NCBI GenBank assembly: GCA_017654935.2
Contig: CM065695.1
Coordinates: 37,490,169-37,554,168 of the forward strand
Source of the DNA: Phymorhynchus buccinoides
Taxonomy: Eukaryota; Mollusca; Gastropoda; Neogastropoda; Raphitomidae
Reading direction: 5' to 3'
Length of the DNA: 64,000 nucleotides
Shown here one piece after another: positions 33,838 to 45,900 of this stretch (positions are counted from its first letter, which is position 1; each line of letters starts with the position of its first letter). Under the pieces are notes generated by a model. The model saw only the letters and a list, made by a program, of their open reading frames with translations. It did not search any database and had not been told where the DNA came from. Position numbers and translations under genes: made by a program.

Positions 33838-33857
33838 GGGGGGGGGGGGGGGGGGGT
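33838..33857. repeat. poly-G tract
   Basis: About 20 G in a row. Confidence 0.9.
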
Positions 33858-33934
33858 GTTACGGAGAGTAGCCCAACAGCCTCCTAAAGTCCAACCACAC
33901 GTCATCGTCGTAGGAGGCGGGCAACGGCTTAGGC

Positions 33935-34150
33935 TGGCTTATGTGGTCATGGCCCTCCCGTGGGGATACCGGGGGGTCTTTCAGCAGAAATAGTTCCCCC
34001 TTCTTCTGGAAGTTCTATGCTAGTAACTTCCCCTACTCTGTCACTCTCTTTGACTCTGCCTTTTCTCTTCTTTTTGCTTTCTGGCGTCTACTTTTTTCTG
34101 CCTTGGGTCCATTCACCTGCATTTTTTCTATAAAACCCTTCCACGTTTTT
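33935..34150 (+). mobile_element. SINE-like family, opposite orientation
   Basis: ggggataccggggggtcttt, cttctggaagttctatgcta, tctttgactctgccttttct and ccattcacctgc as in the other members. Confidence 0.7.
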
Positions 34151-34585
34151 CCTTTTTTACAATTTATGACATGCCAGGTTTTTTTTTTTATTGTACACTG
34201 TCTGGCATCCATACGTGATAATTACGACTTGAGTGGGCACCTGTTGTCCATTCTGCAGTGCATATTAGCTTATATAGCATTTTTTATGTATTTTAGCTTT
34301 CTAGTATTGAAAGTATGTTATCCTTTTTTACTGTTTTTTTTTTTAACCTGGATCCGATAAATGAGAGTATGGTAGCTCCACGTTTCCAGCACTGTGTGGA
34401 CTTATGAGCTATAGGGTATAATGATGGAAGTGTCATGTTATGAATTGTACTACATTTTTTGTTTTCAGGTTTTGTACGTTGTTAAGATTCATGGATTTGT
34501 GTTTTGCTATACGTGGTTTTTTTATGCGGTTGACAGTCCTGAGATAACCTAAAGCTGTTGACGGGACTATAACAGACTAACTAAC
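34150..34585. other. intergenic, no gene seen
   Basis: Nothing recognised before the LINE-type tail at about 34590-34645 (gaaagagcgctttataaatt). Confidence 0.4.
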
Positions 34586-34807
34586 TAACTCAATCTGAGA
34601 AAGAGCGCTTTATAAATTCCCATTATTATTTTTGTTTTTATTATTATTGAACTTGTCCCAGAGTTTAATGCAAGTTATGATGTTCACGCTCCCACCTTGG
34701 TACAACAATGTCAATCATTTTCAAGTTTCTTGTTTCCATGCGTGGTCACCTTGGTGACGGACGAAAAAAACCACGTGATTTGAGTAACTAGGCCTAGACT
34801 TTTCAGG

Positions 34808-35238
34808 CCGGTGTCATGAGAAATAAGTGGCTCCCATAAAATATCTACCTTTCGCGTGCGAACTATAACCATCCTTACCTTAACCCTATCCCTAACCACG
34901 GAAAGTACCAAGAAATAGAGCAGGAGGGTGTAAATCTACATATTTGCCGAGAAATCGATGTACAAAGCCATGTCTTCACACCGGTGTGAAGAGAATATTC
35001 TACCTCATGAAATAAGTAGGCATTCCTCATTCGAAGTGTTTGCTTGTCCGCCATTGTGATTTTTACAAAACTAAGTGGCATGGCTTTGTACATCGATTTC
35101 TCAGCAAATATGTAGATTTACACCCTCCTGCTCTATGTCTTGGTTCTTTCCGTGGTTAGGGATAGGGTTAGGATGGTTATAGTTCGCATGCGAAGGGTAG
35201 ATATTTCATGGGAGCTACTTATTTCTCATGACACCGGG
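34808..35238. mobile_element. foldback element with long arms and telomere-like words
   Basis: Arms 34808-34972 and 35079-35238 are inverted and about 95% alike, enclosing a ~105-bp loop. Both arms contain aaccctatccctaacc or its complement. The loop itself has a small hairpin (cttcacaccggtgtgaag). No ORF. Confidence 0.9.
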
Positions 35239-35239
35239 A

Positions 35240-36250
35240 CTCCTTTCATTTATTATTGTCATCATCAGCACCATTTCCTGCACGAAATACAAGCACACGT
35301 TCTCTCTCCCTTGTGAAATTCAGTCTCTTTTTCGTTGTTTTAGTTTTCGCACAACGGCAAAATGGCCCATTTTTCTTTTAATTTAAAGTATTGTTTTGAA
35401 TGAAATTTGAGATGAAACCGTTATCTAAAAAAATATAAAAACAAAGTCGAATTTGAAACGTTTTTTGTTTGTTTTGTTTTTAAAATTTTCTTCTCCTTCT
35501 ACCAGTCATGCCCACCTGCCGTCACCGGCAATTACTGGCATAATACATGTACTGGGGTTAAAAGAATTCTGCAGCGCGCAGAAAAAAAAAAAAAACCCAC
35601 AGTGGCCACGGGTACGGCGTTGGTGCAACACTTCTTCCTAGTCAAAAGTTTCGTAAAGTTTTCTTATTTCGTATATTTAACGCTGGTTTAACGCATCTTG
35701 GTAAGGTATAGGATAGGGTTAGAATACGTCAGAGTTAATGTCAGTAGTTTTTAAGACATTTGCGCACAAATAAATTTATGCATCCTATGATCGAGCGCCG
35801 TACCCCGCAGTCTAGAGAATGTGAGATACGGGCCCGTACCCTGAGCCTCTGCCCAAAACAAAAACAAAACTAGATAAATAAGGGCCTCCTCCTAGGGCGT
35901 GCCACGGCTGAGCACCACTAGCTATACGGAGAACTGAGACCCAGCCGTGCACACATCAATGGGGGTTCAAATTCGACTTTGTTTTTATTTTATGAATACT
36001 TATAACCCAGCAGTCGTCTGTGTGTGTAGTTTAATCTAGCATAACCGTGTGTAGGCCTATTTTGAATTATGTGGTAACATTTACGGTCCCCATGCGAAGA
36101 TGCTAAGACTGATCATGTAACATTTTGTTGTTGCTGATGTTAATTTGCTTTTGTTCACTAACTTCAGATGTTTTGTGTATGATCTTGATTTCATTTTAAA
36201 ATGCTGCTGTTTTAAAAATATAAATTTGGAAGCATCAAATGTATTGGTAC
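35240..36250. other. intergenic, no gene seen
   Basis: No supported feature. Confidence 0.4.
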
Positions 36251-36259
36251 TCATGGTTT

Positions 36260-36272
36260 CCACCCCCCCCCC

Positions 36273-36316
<44 letters not shown>

Positions 36317-36450
36317 CCTCTCCCCCCCCCCATCTGTCGATGTGTGTATGTATATCAATGTCTTTCTTTTCTCTTTTCCTCTTATCTCTTTCCCTCTCTC
36401 TTTCTCTGCCTCTTTCTATACTCTTTCGATAGTCTTTCTTCTTTCCCCTC
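36260..36450. repeat. CT-rich microsatellite
   Basis: (CT)n at about 36276-36313 flanked by C runs and degenerate CT sequence. Confidence 0.95.
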
Positions 36451-36959
36451 TCTCTATGTATCTTGGTCTTATTCTTTGTGTTGTCATCTGACCGTACTCT
36501 ATGCTCTATGCTAACATTTATACAAAACACCCTCTATAGCACTGTCTCATAATTCGGTCTTTTGGGGTTATCTTTCTCTACTGTCTCGTTTTGAAGTCGG
36601 TTTGGGGTAGTTCAGGTTCCAAAATAGAATTTTAAAAAACGGAAGTTACCTACCTTAAACAACAACTATATTTTGTTCTTGTCTTCAAGTCTTAGGGTAT
36701 TAATGTGGTCGTATCAAGTAAACAAATAAGAACATAACTGTTTATAGTCAACGAATGTAAACACATTAAGAAAAAAACATGAACCAGGACTTAATATTAT
36801 TAAATCTCCAAAATGATAACTGAGCAATTAAACACCCCTCCATTATGATTACGGAGCAGCCATGCCGTGTTTACAGCATTTTCTAACCGGAACTAAGTGT
36901 CCTAACTGGCACAGAACTCGTCTGTTACTTCCGTTTTCATTTCGCAACAGTGCTATAGT

Positions 36960-37530
36960 CTATGCTCCCGTAAAGCCTGTACTTTCCATGCTCCAGTAAT
37001 ACCCGTGCCCAAAACCCTATGTTCCAGACCCTTCATGTTAAATTCTAGCTATATAGCCGTACTCAAAACCCTATATGCTCCAGTAATACCTGTATCCAAA
37101 CCATCTGTGCTCCAGTAATACCCGTATTCAGAACCCTCCATGCCCCTGTATCCAGATCTGTGTCCCAGGTATACCCATATTCGGAACTCTCATAATCCCT
37201 GACTACCTGTATCCACCCCACCCCCCATAAATACCCATTCAGAACCCTCTATGCCCTATAAATACCCGTATTCAGAACCCTCTTTGACACAGGGTAACAC
37301 CTGTATTCAGAATCCTCTATGTTCCAATAATACCCGTTTTCAGAATCCTCTATTCCCATTGAATACCCATATTCAGAATTCTCTATGTTCCAATAATACT
37401 GTTTTCAGAATCATCCATCTCACAATAATACCGGTACCCAGAACTGTCTGCCCCAGTGATACCCGTACCCAGAACCCTGTATGTCTCCACGGTACCCAGA
37501 CCCCTCTAACCCAGTAATACCCATGCCCAG
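36960..37530 (+). repeat. degenerate ~35-bp minisatellite
   Basis: At least 14 imperfect copies around cagtaatacccgtattcaga and accctctatgctc. Unit length varies; no open frame is preserved across it. Confidence 0.85.
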
Positions 37531-37559
37531 ACCCCCTCCCCCTTCCTAAGCTCCTTGAT

Positions 37560-38015
37560 ATTACCCATAACGTACCCAGAACCAAACTGATTCTGGCACA
37601 AATCTGGCAACAAGCAGATTTGCCGTTATGGCATTGCCAGATCTGGGCCAGAATCATGCCATCACTACCACATCAACACGCACAACTGCCACAATCAAAA
37701 CGACACGTCTGCCATCATTCATCCAGAATGGAACCAGAATCAAAACGATGTACTGCCCAGTATCGGGCCAATACACTGCCAGCATAGCAACGATGTGACC
37801 ACTACGACGCTGGCCCAAAAGGTAAGTTGCCAGCATCGTCCCATAACTGGCTCCCCATCATGAGCCATCATTTGCCAATGCTGGCCCGACACGAAAAGGG
37901 GTGTGCATAGGAAATCGTGACAAAGCAGGTACGATTACATGCCAGCATCGTCTCAAATGATGGCATGATGGCAAAAACGACATGAAGCCAGCATCAGAAC
38001 GATGCCGGAATGCTT
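37560..38015 (-). repeat. TGGCA/TGCCA-rich dispersed repeat, copy 2
   Basis: Dense in GCCAGCATC, TGGCAA, CATTTGCC and gatgccggaatgc. The right end is the complement of the start of the 21688-21905 copy. Confidence 0.6.
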
Positions 38016-38227
38016 GGATATATATGCATAATTAAAGGACATTTTGAAAGCTGTTCAGAACTTTTACTATCAGTCTATACAGTTTTTAAGTAAAAACGAA
38101 AGACTGAACTATGCATAAAAGTAATTTCAAAATCCTTGTGTCTAATTGATTTCAAATAAACTCTGAAACTTTATACCTCTCCAGAGGAAGATAAACTCTG
38201 AAACATCATGCCTCCACGTACCCTCCA

Positions 38228-38229
38228 TA

Positions 38230-38262
<33 letters not shown>

Positions 38263-38290
38263 AACTTGAAAGGGGGGGGGGGGGGGTGCG
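38228..38290. repeat. poly-G tracts with duplicated flank
   Basis: Runs of about 30 and 16 G separated by cgaacttgaaag, which is repeated after the second run. Confidence 0.9.
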
Positions 38291-38299
38291 AACTTGAAA

Positions 38300-38810
38300 G
38301 GAGTAACTGTGTATGGTACAAGCTTTATGCCACATCACTGATCAGTATCCAACAGGACACATCCGAATCAGGTAATATCCCATTGTATTTATTTGATGTG
38401 ATTCTATGCATAGGTTCACAACATATAGTCCAGGAACTAACAGACGGGAAACAAAAACATGCGTGAATGAGTACATATCACCCTTGCACGCTGGTCTAAC
38501 TTGGTTGATGTCCATGGCATAGCCATAGCATAACATGAATACACTGTAGGCTTTTGACTTCAGCCTTTTGCCCTCAAAATACATTTGGATTATTTTTGTA
38601 TAGTATTAAGGCATTTTACTGATGACTTCAGTCTAAGGCATCTGCGTTTTACTGTTCATATATGTATGTTAACTGAATACACTTTATTCTGAAAATGCTC
38701 GTGTGCAACATTTTAAAATGAATTCAATGAAATAATCTGCACAGGAGCTAAATGCATAGGTATGCGGGGGATGTCTTTAGCAATACCAAGCTCCTAGCAG
38801 AACATCATCA
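38300..38810. other. intergenic, no gene seen
   Basis: Nothing recognised. Confidence 0.4.
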
Positions 38811-38814
38811 GTAG

Positions 38815-38975
38815 TCTCCAAAATCCCCTGAAGACGGAGTGTGGATACCCACGTGGCGGGGTTATCCAAAACGGTCACCCACGTAATGTTCTCCTCTATA
38901 GCTGTACTACAGAGTTCAAGTGCTTTTGCTGTTGGGATGATCCCTACAGTCGTTTAGCCAGGGTAAGCCAACAAC
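38815..38975 (-). repeat. dispersed repeat, inverted partner of 48270-48560
   Basis: The complement contains ctggctaaacgactgtaggg, atcatcccaacag, aagcacttgaac, gagaacattacgtggg and cccgcc, matching 48270-48560 in order. The other copy has about 100 bp extra in the middle. Confidence 0.7.
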
Positions 38976-38999
38976 AACGCCCACAAAAGCGAGATTCAG

Positions 39000-39720
39000 T
39001 ATTTCACAGGGCAACAAGTGTTCTGGCCAGGGGAAAAAAAACACGTTCAAGGGAGACAACGCGCGAAACTAAGAAAGATGGTCGGACGATTCCAGAAGGT
39101 AAACTATATTAGACTGGTTCCATTTCAGAGAAATCAGCTTAGTTAAAGAGTAGTAAGCAAATCTGAGTCAGAAGTGTCAAATAGCTTTTTCTGAAGGATT
39201 AAGGTATGCTGAATCCATTTTTTCCATTTGACATGAGCAGTTTTGCGTCGTTCATGAGATATAATTAATTATTCAAAATGGTGTCCACGCAAACCTGTCA
39301 CGCTACACCACCAGCGACACTGTCACTTGACTCGGCAGGCGTCATGGCGCTTAGTGTACTATAGAGGGGACTTCAGACACTTTATTTTACAAGGATAAGA
39401 ATTTAGGCTGGGCCTAGTCTTCCATTCTGCCCTTGATTCTAAGCAAAATTATTATCCTTTTACATGATATAGCAAACGGAGTATTATAATTCTAAATTCC
39501 TGACTATTTTGGCTCTATGTTTTCCCAATAATATCTCATCCTATCTCTAGTATCAGTATCTACCCTACGGCCTATGTTTGCTGAACTTATTTTCTTTCTT
39601 TTTTGTACTACCCCCTAAAGTGCAGCAGAATCTTCAGCGTGATGAAATTGGCTGCCTAAGCCAAGGCAAAGAAGAAGAAGAAGAACATATAACTAATAGT
39701 AATACTATATTTACTAGTAT
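39000..39720. other. intergenic, no gene seen
   Basis: Nothing recognised; a short (AAG)n at 39670. Confidence 0.4.
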
Positions 39721-40335
39721 AAACCAACATTGAGACACAGAAAAATCGTCAACAGAAACAGCAAACAGTAGCAGAAATGCGAACAGTGACATGGTTGGCA
39801 GAGCATCAAGATCAGTTATAAGAACAATTTAAGAAAAAAAACAAAAACCAACCAAAATAAACAAACAAAAACATAAAATAAGAACAAAAAGGAAAAACCC
39901 CAAAAAACCACTACTTCCACCACAAATTACTTCTACTACTATTACCACTCCTACCTACTACTATTACTACTACTACCACCATCGCCACAACACTACTACT
40001 ACTACTACTACTACTACTACAACATAATAGTACTATTTAAAACAAATATTAAAACATAGAACAATCATCAGCAGAAACAACATACAGTAGCAAAAATACA
40101 ACAGTAATATGATAGGCAGAGCATCAACATCAGTAATAAGAACAAGCAAAACAGAAAACCAAACGATCAAATAAACAAACATAAACATTATTTTAAGAAA
40201 ACAACACTAGAACACAACACTTTCATAATTTACATCTGCTACTATCAGTATCATCACTCCTACTACTATTACTACTACTACCACCATCGCCACCACACCA
40301 CCACCACTACTACTACTATTACTATCACCATTTCT
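39720..40335. repeat. tandem duplication ending in (ACT)n triplet tracts
   Basis: Two ~310-bp units (39720-40020 and 40025-40335). Both have cagaaacaRcaNacagtagc, ggcagagcatcaaNatcag, taagaac and then (act)n with ctaccaccatcgccac. Confidence 0.8.
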
Positions 40336-40339
40336 AATA

Positions 40340-40775
40340 ATCATAGCATCATAACACAAGTAGTTTAATGTCAATGAAATAAAAAAGCAAAATAATCAGA
40401 AAAGAACAATTACATAAGCAGAGCTCTTAACATCAATCAAATTTTAAAGAAAAATCAGAAAAAAACAAAGTTGCACAATCAGTCTAAACCTACAAAGATT
40501 GTTCTTGTGTGGTGCATTGAATAATCATACAGTTTTATTGAATGGAGTTAAGGAGATGCCCATGCAGATTAGATTTGAAATTTGATACTGAATAACTTGC
40601 TTTTACAACTGAAGAAAGTGAATTCCAAACGTGTGGCCCTGAGAAAGAAAAACTTGCTTTGAAAAGGTCAATTCGGGTGCGTGGCAGAAACATAATTATC
40701 AGAACGATAACTACATGTGGAAGGAGTGAGGAGATTTACTAGGTATTGGGGCGTCAGGTTAGTGTGAACTTTATA
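40340..40775. other. intergenic, no gene seen
   Basis: Nothing recognised. Confidence 0.4.
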
Positions 40776-40781
40776 CATTAA

Positions 40782-40990
40782 CCTTTACCAGACTTCCTGG
40801 GTCGCCCACGACCCATAGACACACAAATGACTTAATATCTCAGGAACTATTGGGACTATGATAATAAAATTTTAGGTATTTTTTAAAAACATAGTTTGGC
40901 ATATATGTCAGCAAATTTTGGTGCCAATACAGTAAAAACAAGGGCATCGCTGAGCAGCAGCAAGGCATTGTGACAATGCAAACCCGGCCA
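40782..40990 (+). mobile_element. MITE family C, left part only
   Basis: TTAA (40778-40781) then CCTTTACCAGACTTCCTGGG and gtcgcccacgacccatagac, as in the complete copy at 45685-46135. No right end found. Confidence 0.6.
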
Positions 40991-40999
40991 GAGTTATGT

Positions 41000-41480
41000 C
41001 CTATCCCCCCCCCCCCCCCACGTCGGGGGGGGAGGGGGGGCAGCTGCCCCCCCCCCCCCCCCTGGCTTCGAGGAGGGGGGGCAGACGTATCTCTCTGCCC
41101 CCCCCCCCCCCAATTTTATAATGGCAAAAAACCCAGAAAGGACATAAGGAAGCGAAAGAGTTAATAGTCTCAGCCCATTCACTACACATTGCTGTCATGG
41201 ACTTGGTACTGCATCAAAGATGGATTTGAGGGGGGTTATTGCAGGGGTTCCACCCCCTCAGACAAAAAATGGAAAGAAAAAGAGGAAGACAAATTGTAGT
41301 TCCATGCTAGTTAGTTCTCTCACGAGAAGCCTTGATTGCATCTTTTACATTCAAATTATCATCAGCTTCTGGGAGGCAATCCCCCCAGACCCATCACCCC
41401 ACCCCAACTGACCACTTGGAGCTACCCCCTCCCCTCTTCCATGACTGGCTGATCCGCCCCAAACATGGTTGTATTTTAGA
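41000..41480 (-). repeat. dispersed repeat, inverted twin of 13096-13580
   Basis: Very similar to the reverse complement of 13096-13580, including the C/G homopolymer block at the left end. Confidence 0.75.
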
Positions 41481-41499
41481 AAAACTTGAAGGACTGAAA

Positions 41500-42180
41500 T
41501 GTGTTCAGGAGATTGTCTTCATCCTTCAGAAAAATCATCACAATAGTGGTGTTGGAAATGGTCACTGACTTTAAAGATACAGCTTTGAAACCCCTTAGAG
41601 ACAATCATAAATCTCACTGCTATGAAAATGAATTGTTTCTGAAGATTTACTATTTTAGACTAATATTTACTACACAACACTCACTTATTTTTATTTCTGA
41701 CCTGTACGTCAGCCTTCTTTGCCTCTGCAGGCAAGTCATTGGGTAACAATTGGCAACAGAGCCAAATTACAGATTTCAAGGTCCTTTAAGTGGACTTAGC
41801 ACCCCAAATTGGATTAGAAAAGTACGTTTTTATCGATCTATAGACTGATTTGTGTCCTATGAATACCTATAAATACGTTTTGGGTCTACCCGTGATCCAG
41901 CTGTTGGCCATGTTTTTTGGCGGGTTGCTATGGGCAACAGGGGCAAGATACAGCTTGTCAAATGGTTTAAATGGATTCAGAGCATCCACTTCCCTAAGAA
42001 AAGTGTTTGACAACTCTGACTCTCCAATGCCTACGGGTGTCTGATTTCCTGAAAATGGCAACCGTCTATATTATTGGCATCCTTTTCTGCAAATGCCAAG
42101 GGCATCGCTGTCAATGTACATCGTGCATTGTGATTGTTTCATCTGGCCGGTGTGGCATTCTCAAAATGGATTTGCTCTCA
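41500..42180. other. intergenic, no gene seen
   Basis: No supported feature; followed by a C-rich low-complexity block at 42190-42297. Confidence 0.4.
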
Positions 42181-42298
42181 ATATGTCAAATCCCCTCTCC
42201 ATCCCCCCCCCCACCCCCCACCCCCCGACCCCCGCCTCCCCCCCCCCCACGCCCCCCTCCTCCTCCGTTTCCAGCTCCCCTCCCCCCTCCCCCCGTGT

Positions 42299-42490
42299 GA
42301 GGATACCGGGGGGTCTTTTGTCTAAAATAGTTCCCCCACCTTCTGGAAGTTATGTGCTTGTAACTTCCTCTAATCTGTCACTCTCTTTGAAGTCTGCCTT
42401 TTCCCTTTGCTTACTCAGTTACTGTCTGTCACCTAGCTACTATCTTTTTGCCTTACCGGTCCATTCTCTTGCCTCGGCGGCGAAAGTACT
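42299..42490 (+). mobile_element. SINE-like family, opposite orientation
   Basis: ggataccggggggtcttttg, accttctggaagttatgtgc and ccggtccattctcttgcct. Confidence 0.65.
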
Positions 42491-42667
42491 ACCGTTCTGT
42501 TCTTAATGTTATGTCTTTTGCGTCTTATATAATGAGAAGTATTTATATAGCACCCATCCTACTAAGTATACTACAAGGCACTTTACATGTAACAATACTG
42601 AAAAACACACACATTAAAAACATGAAACAGAAATCCAATAACATGAGCCACAAGTACAGATAACAAT

Positions 42668-42681
42668 CAATAACAACTACA

Positions 42682-42714
<33 letters not shown>
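42668..42714. repeat. (CTA)n microsatellite
   Basis: About 14 triplets. Confidence 0.95.
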
Positions 42715-42715
<1 letters not shown>

Positions 42716-42937
42716 ACAAATCCAAGCATAAAATGAAATTATACATTCATATGAACATATATAACACATGAATGATTTTGATACACACGCACAACATATA
42801 AAGACACACATACGCGCACGCACACACACATACAAATACACACACACACACATACATATTCTTAGGTTCTGGGCAAGATGGGAAATGGGAACATAAATCA
42901 GTATTTGTGTGCATTGCAGCAAGTGGACTGAGTAGTG

Positions 42938-45900
42938 ATGGAGACTGAGCAGTCTGTGGATTCCAGTGGAGAGCAAGGACATAATGCTACAATGGAGAGT
43001 GACTTGTTCCAGCCGTCCTTTCTCCACTCCCCTGCCTTCCTTCTGTGGAGACAAGTGGGAGAGCAGCATGGGCTGCACACCAATGAGGACATTGCCTGCT
43101 ACCTCCTCAAACTGTGAGTACATGGGGGGACCTGAGTCTGTAGGTGGGGTTTCTTTAGCACTGAATCAATGTCATGGGTGATGGGGTCTGAATTGAATAG
43201 AAATGTATGTTTTCTTCTCCCCCCCCCCCTCCCTCTCTCTCTCTCTCTCTCTGAGTCTCTCTCTTTTTCTTTCTCTCTCTTTCTATCCTTTTTATTAGTC
43301 CCCGAGCCGAAGGTTCTGGGGGTATTGTTTCTGTCCGGTCCGTCCGGCGTGCCTCCGTCCGGCTATTCGTCCGTTTTTCTCAAAAACTATTCAGTCTATC
43401 ATCATCAAATTTGGTATACTAGTTTGCCAAGGTGCAAGCTATCCACTGATGTATTTAGTTTTACATTAAGGTCAAGGTCGCGCCAGTTACGGGGTTCAAA
43501 CCCCCAAACACATAATCGCTAATATCTCGCAAAGTATTGCATGTATTTCAATGCAGTTTTTTTCACATTTCTTGATGAATGGTCTATAACACAGTTGTAT
43601 GAATTTTTCTGTGCGCTCGTGTGCGCATGATCGCGCGCGCTCAAATCACGGGTCCGAACCCCAAGGCTATATAATTATAAAAAACTATTCAGTTACGTGC
43701 TGTTTTGATGCGTTTTTATGTAAGTACGTTTTCTTTTGATGGTCTCCCCGCTGTGTGTACAGCCGACACATTCCGATTTCGGAGTAGCTCGGCGATGCTG
43801 CGAGGGGACTTTGCAGCCGTTCGGCGTTGCACTTGTTTCCATTTTTGTTCCTTTGTACCCGGTACATTATTTTGTATCAAACTATGTGTCTTCTAATGGC
43901 TCTATGTTCACGTAGCTCATGCTGCTTCTTAACTTGGAGCCACTTTCGGGATCATCTTGTCGCAGTTTGAATTGAGTTTCACCTCAGCATTAAGGTTTTT
44001 TTACCCAAAGTTACAGAGTACAGACAAGTCAACCTTGTTTTAATGTTTTTAAGCAGTTCTCAAAGTGACTTTGATGAAAATGTGGTCTCATTTTCCCCTT
44101 TCTGTACATCCTTACCAATATTTCAATGCGTTAATTTAAACTCTGCTCTGTTTTCCAGCCACCAGGACACATCCAAACTGTTCCCATCGGGTCTGACTGT
44201 GTGTGAGACGTGTGGGGATCCTCTGGCTGTCACCTGCACACATTGTGAATGGACGATCCAAATCCAGAAGATCTGTAGTACTCCACCTAAGCTGGCGTCT
44301 TGCAGTAGTCTGCCTAAACAGTTGCACAAGACACCTGACATTGACAGTGCTGACACTGACCTGAAGAAGGAGAGGGACGATGGTGGTGAATTGAAAAGAG
44401 CCCACAACTATGATGAGCAGGAAGTAAATGATGGTGATGGTGAAGAAGGCATTGCTGATGGTTCCCCCTTGCCTTCTGCTTCTCCTTTCCCAAAGGAAGA
44501 AACGATGACAGTGAGTGAGATGCAGGTGGGTTAATATGAGAGAGAGAGAGAGAGAAAAGACACAGAGAGAGACAGGATACGAGAAAATGAGAGGCGAGAG
44601 AGAAAAAGAGATGTGAAAAGAAATAGAGACAAAAGAGGAAGAAAGAATTTCAGGTTAGGAATAGTTGATTTGCAGTTGTAGGAAGAGGGTTGGGTGACAT
44701 TGTGAAACAAATTAGGGTTACTAGCAATCGCCCCGTGGCAGTTAATTCCCGTGGCAGTTTTAACCCCACACTATTAGAGTACAACGCGTCACTACTGATA
44801 AATCCCTCAAAACTACTGAAAAATGGGAATTTCAGACTTAAATTTACTGAAGAGTATTTTTAGGGGTAGGGAGCTCTGCAAAAGTAAACTTTTATGCAAC
44901 CTATGCAATAACTTTAATAAGGGATAATTTCATAGCAAGGCTTATAGCGTTATGTTTTGTGAACTTATCTAATTTATGATTGTTTTTTATTTGTAGACCA
45001 GTTTTCATTCTTGTTTAGTAGCATAACTGTCGCAATTATTTTCTCAATCTTTGTTGCATATATTCCTGTTTTTGTTTTGGCTTGTGTCATCAGTTTTACA
45101 GCCATGAATTTGATGAAATGATCAAAGTTGCTACAGTCTTATCCAGCTCTGGAATTGCAAGATTACTATAATTCATGAGTTAATTAACCTATGCACGCCA
45201 TAAGCTCTGCTTGTTGTTGCTTCAGTTATGTCATAGTTGTTGTTCATGTTGATTTGGAAAAATAAAACATTTAAACCAGTTAATTAACCTTTATTTTGTT
45301 TTGTTTGCCACTTTTTGCTGTTGTTTTTTGTTGCTATTAATTTGTTTTTCTTATAATCATTAACAGACATAAACTCATATGCATACATAGTTGCACTTAC
45401 ACACACGCATGCACGCACGCACGCACACGCACACGCACACACACACACACACTAAAATCATTATTTTTTTCTGTTCTTTTTCTTTTAAGTCTAATACCAC
45501 CATTGTGTGAACAGACTTTAAATTATATCAATGAAATCAAATTTTGCCTTGTATTAAAAAGCATACAATATTTTTGTTTCAATTAATGACATTTTCCCCC
45601 TTCATTCTTGTTTTTCTTGGGCATATTTTTCAATTTCCACAAGTTATCAATCATGCATATGAAAATAAAACTAAGGTCATTTAACCTTTACCGGACTTCT
45701 GGGGTCGCCCACAACCCCTTGACACACAAAACATGTTATACACAAAATCTCTAAAACTATTTAAGCAATCTTCATGAAATTTCATGACTTTGTCAAAAAC
45801 GTAAATGGCTTTAAGTGTGTTAAATTTCATTAATGTGTATAAAATATAAATGACGTAATATGACGCGTAATTTTGATATACCTGTCCGGATGACGGGGGT

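Noticed and set aside
34808..35238. Interstitial telomere
   Set aside because: Telomere-like words are short and degenerate and lie in foldback arms; there is no extended TTAGGG array.
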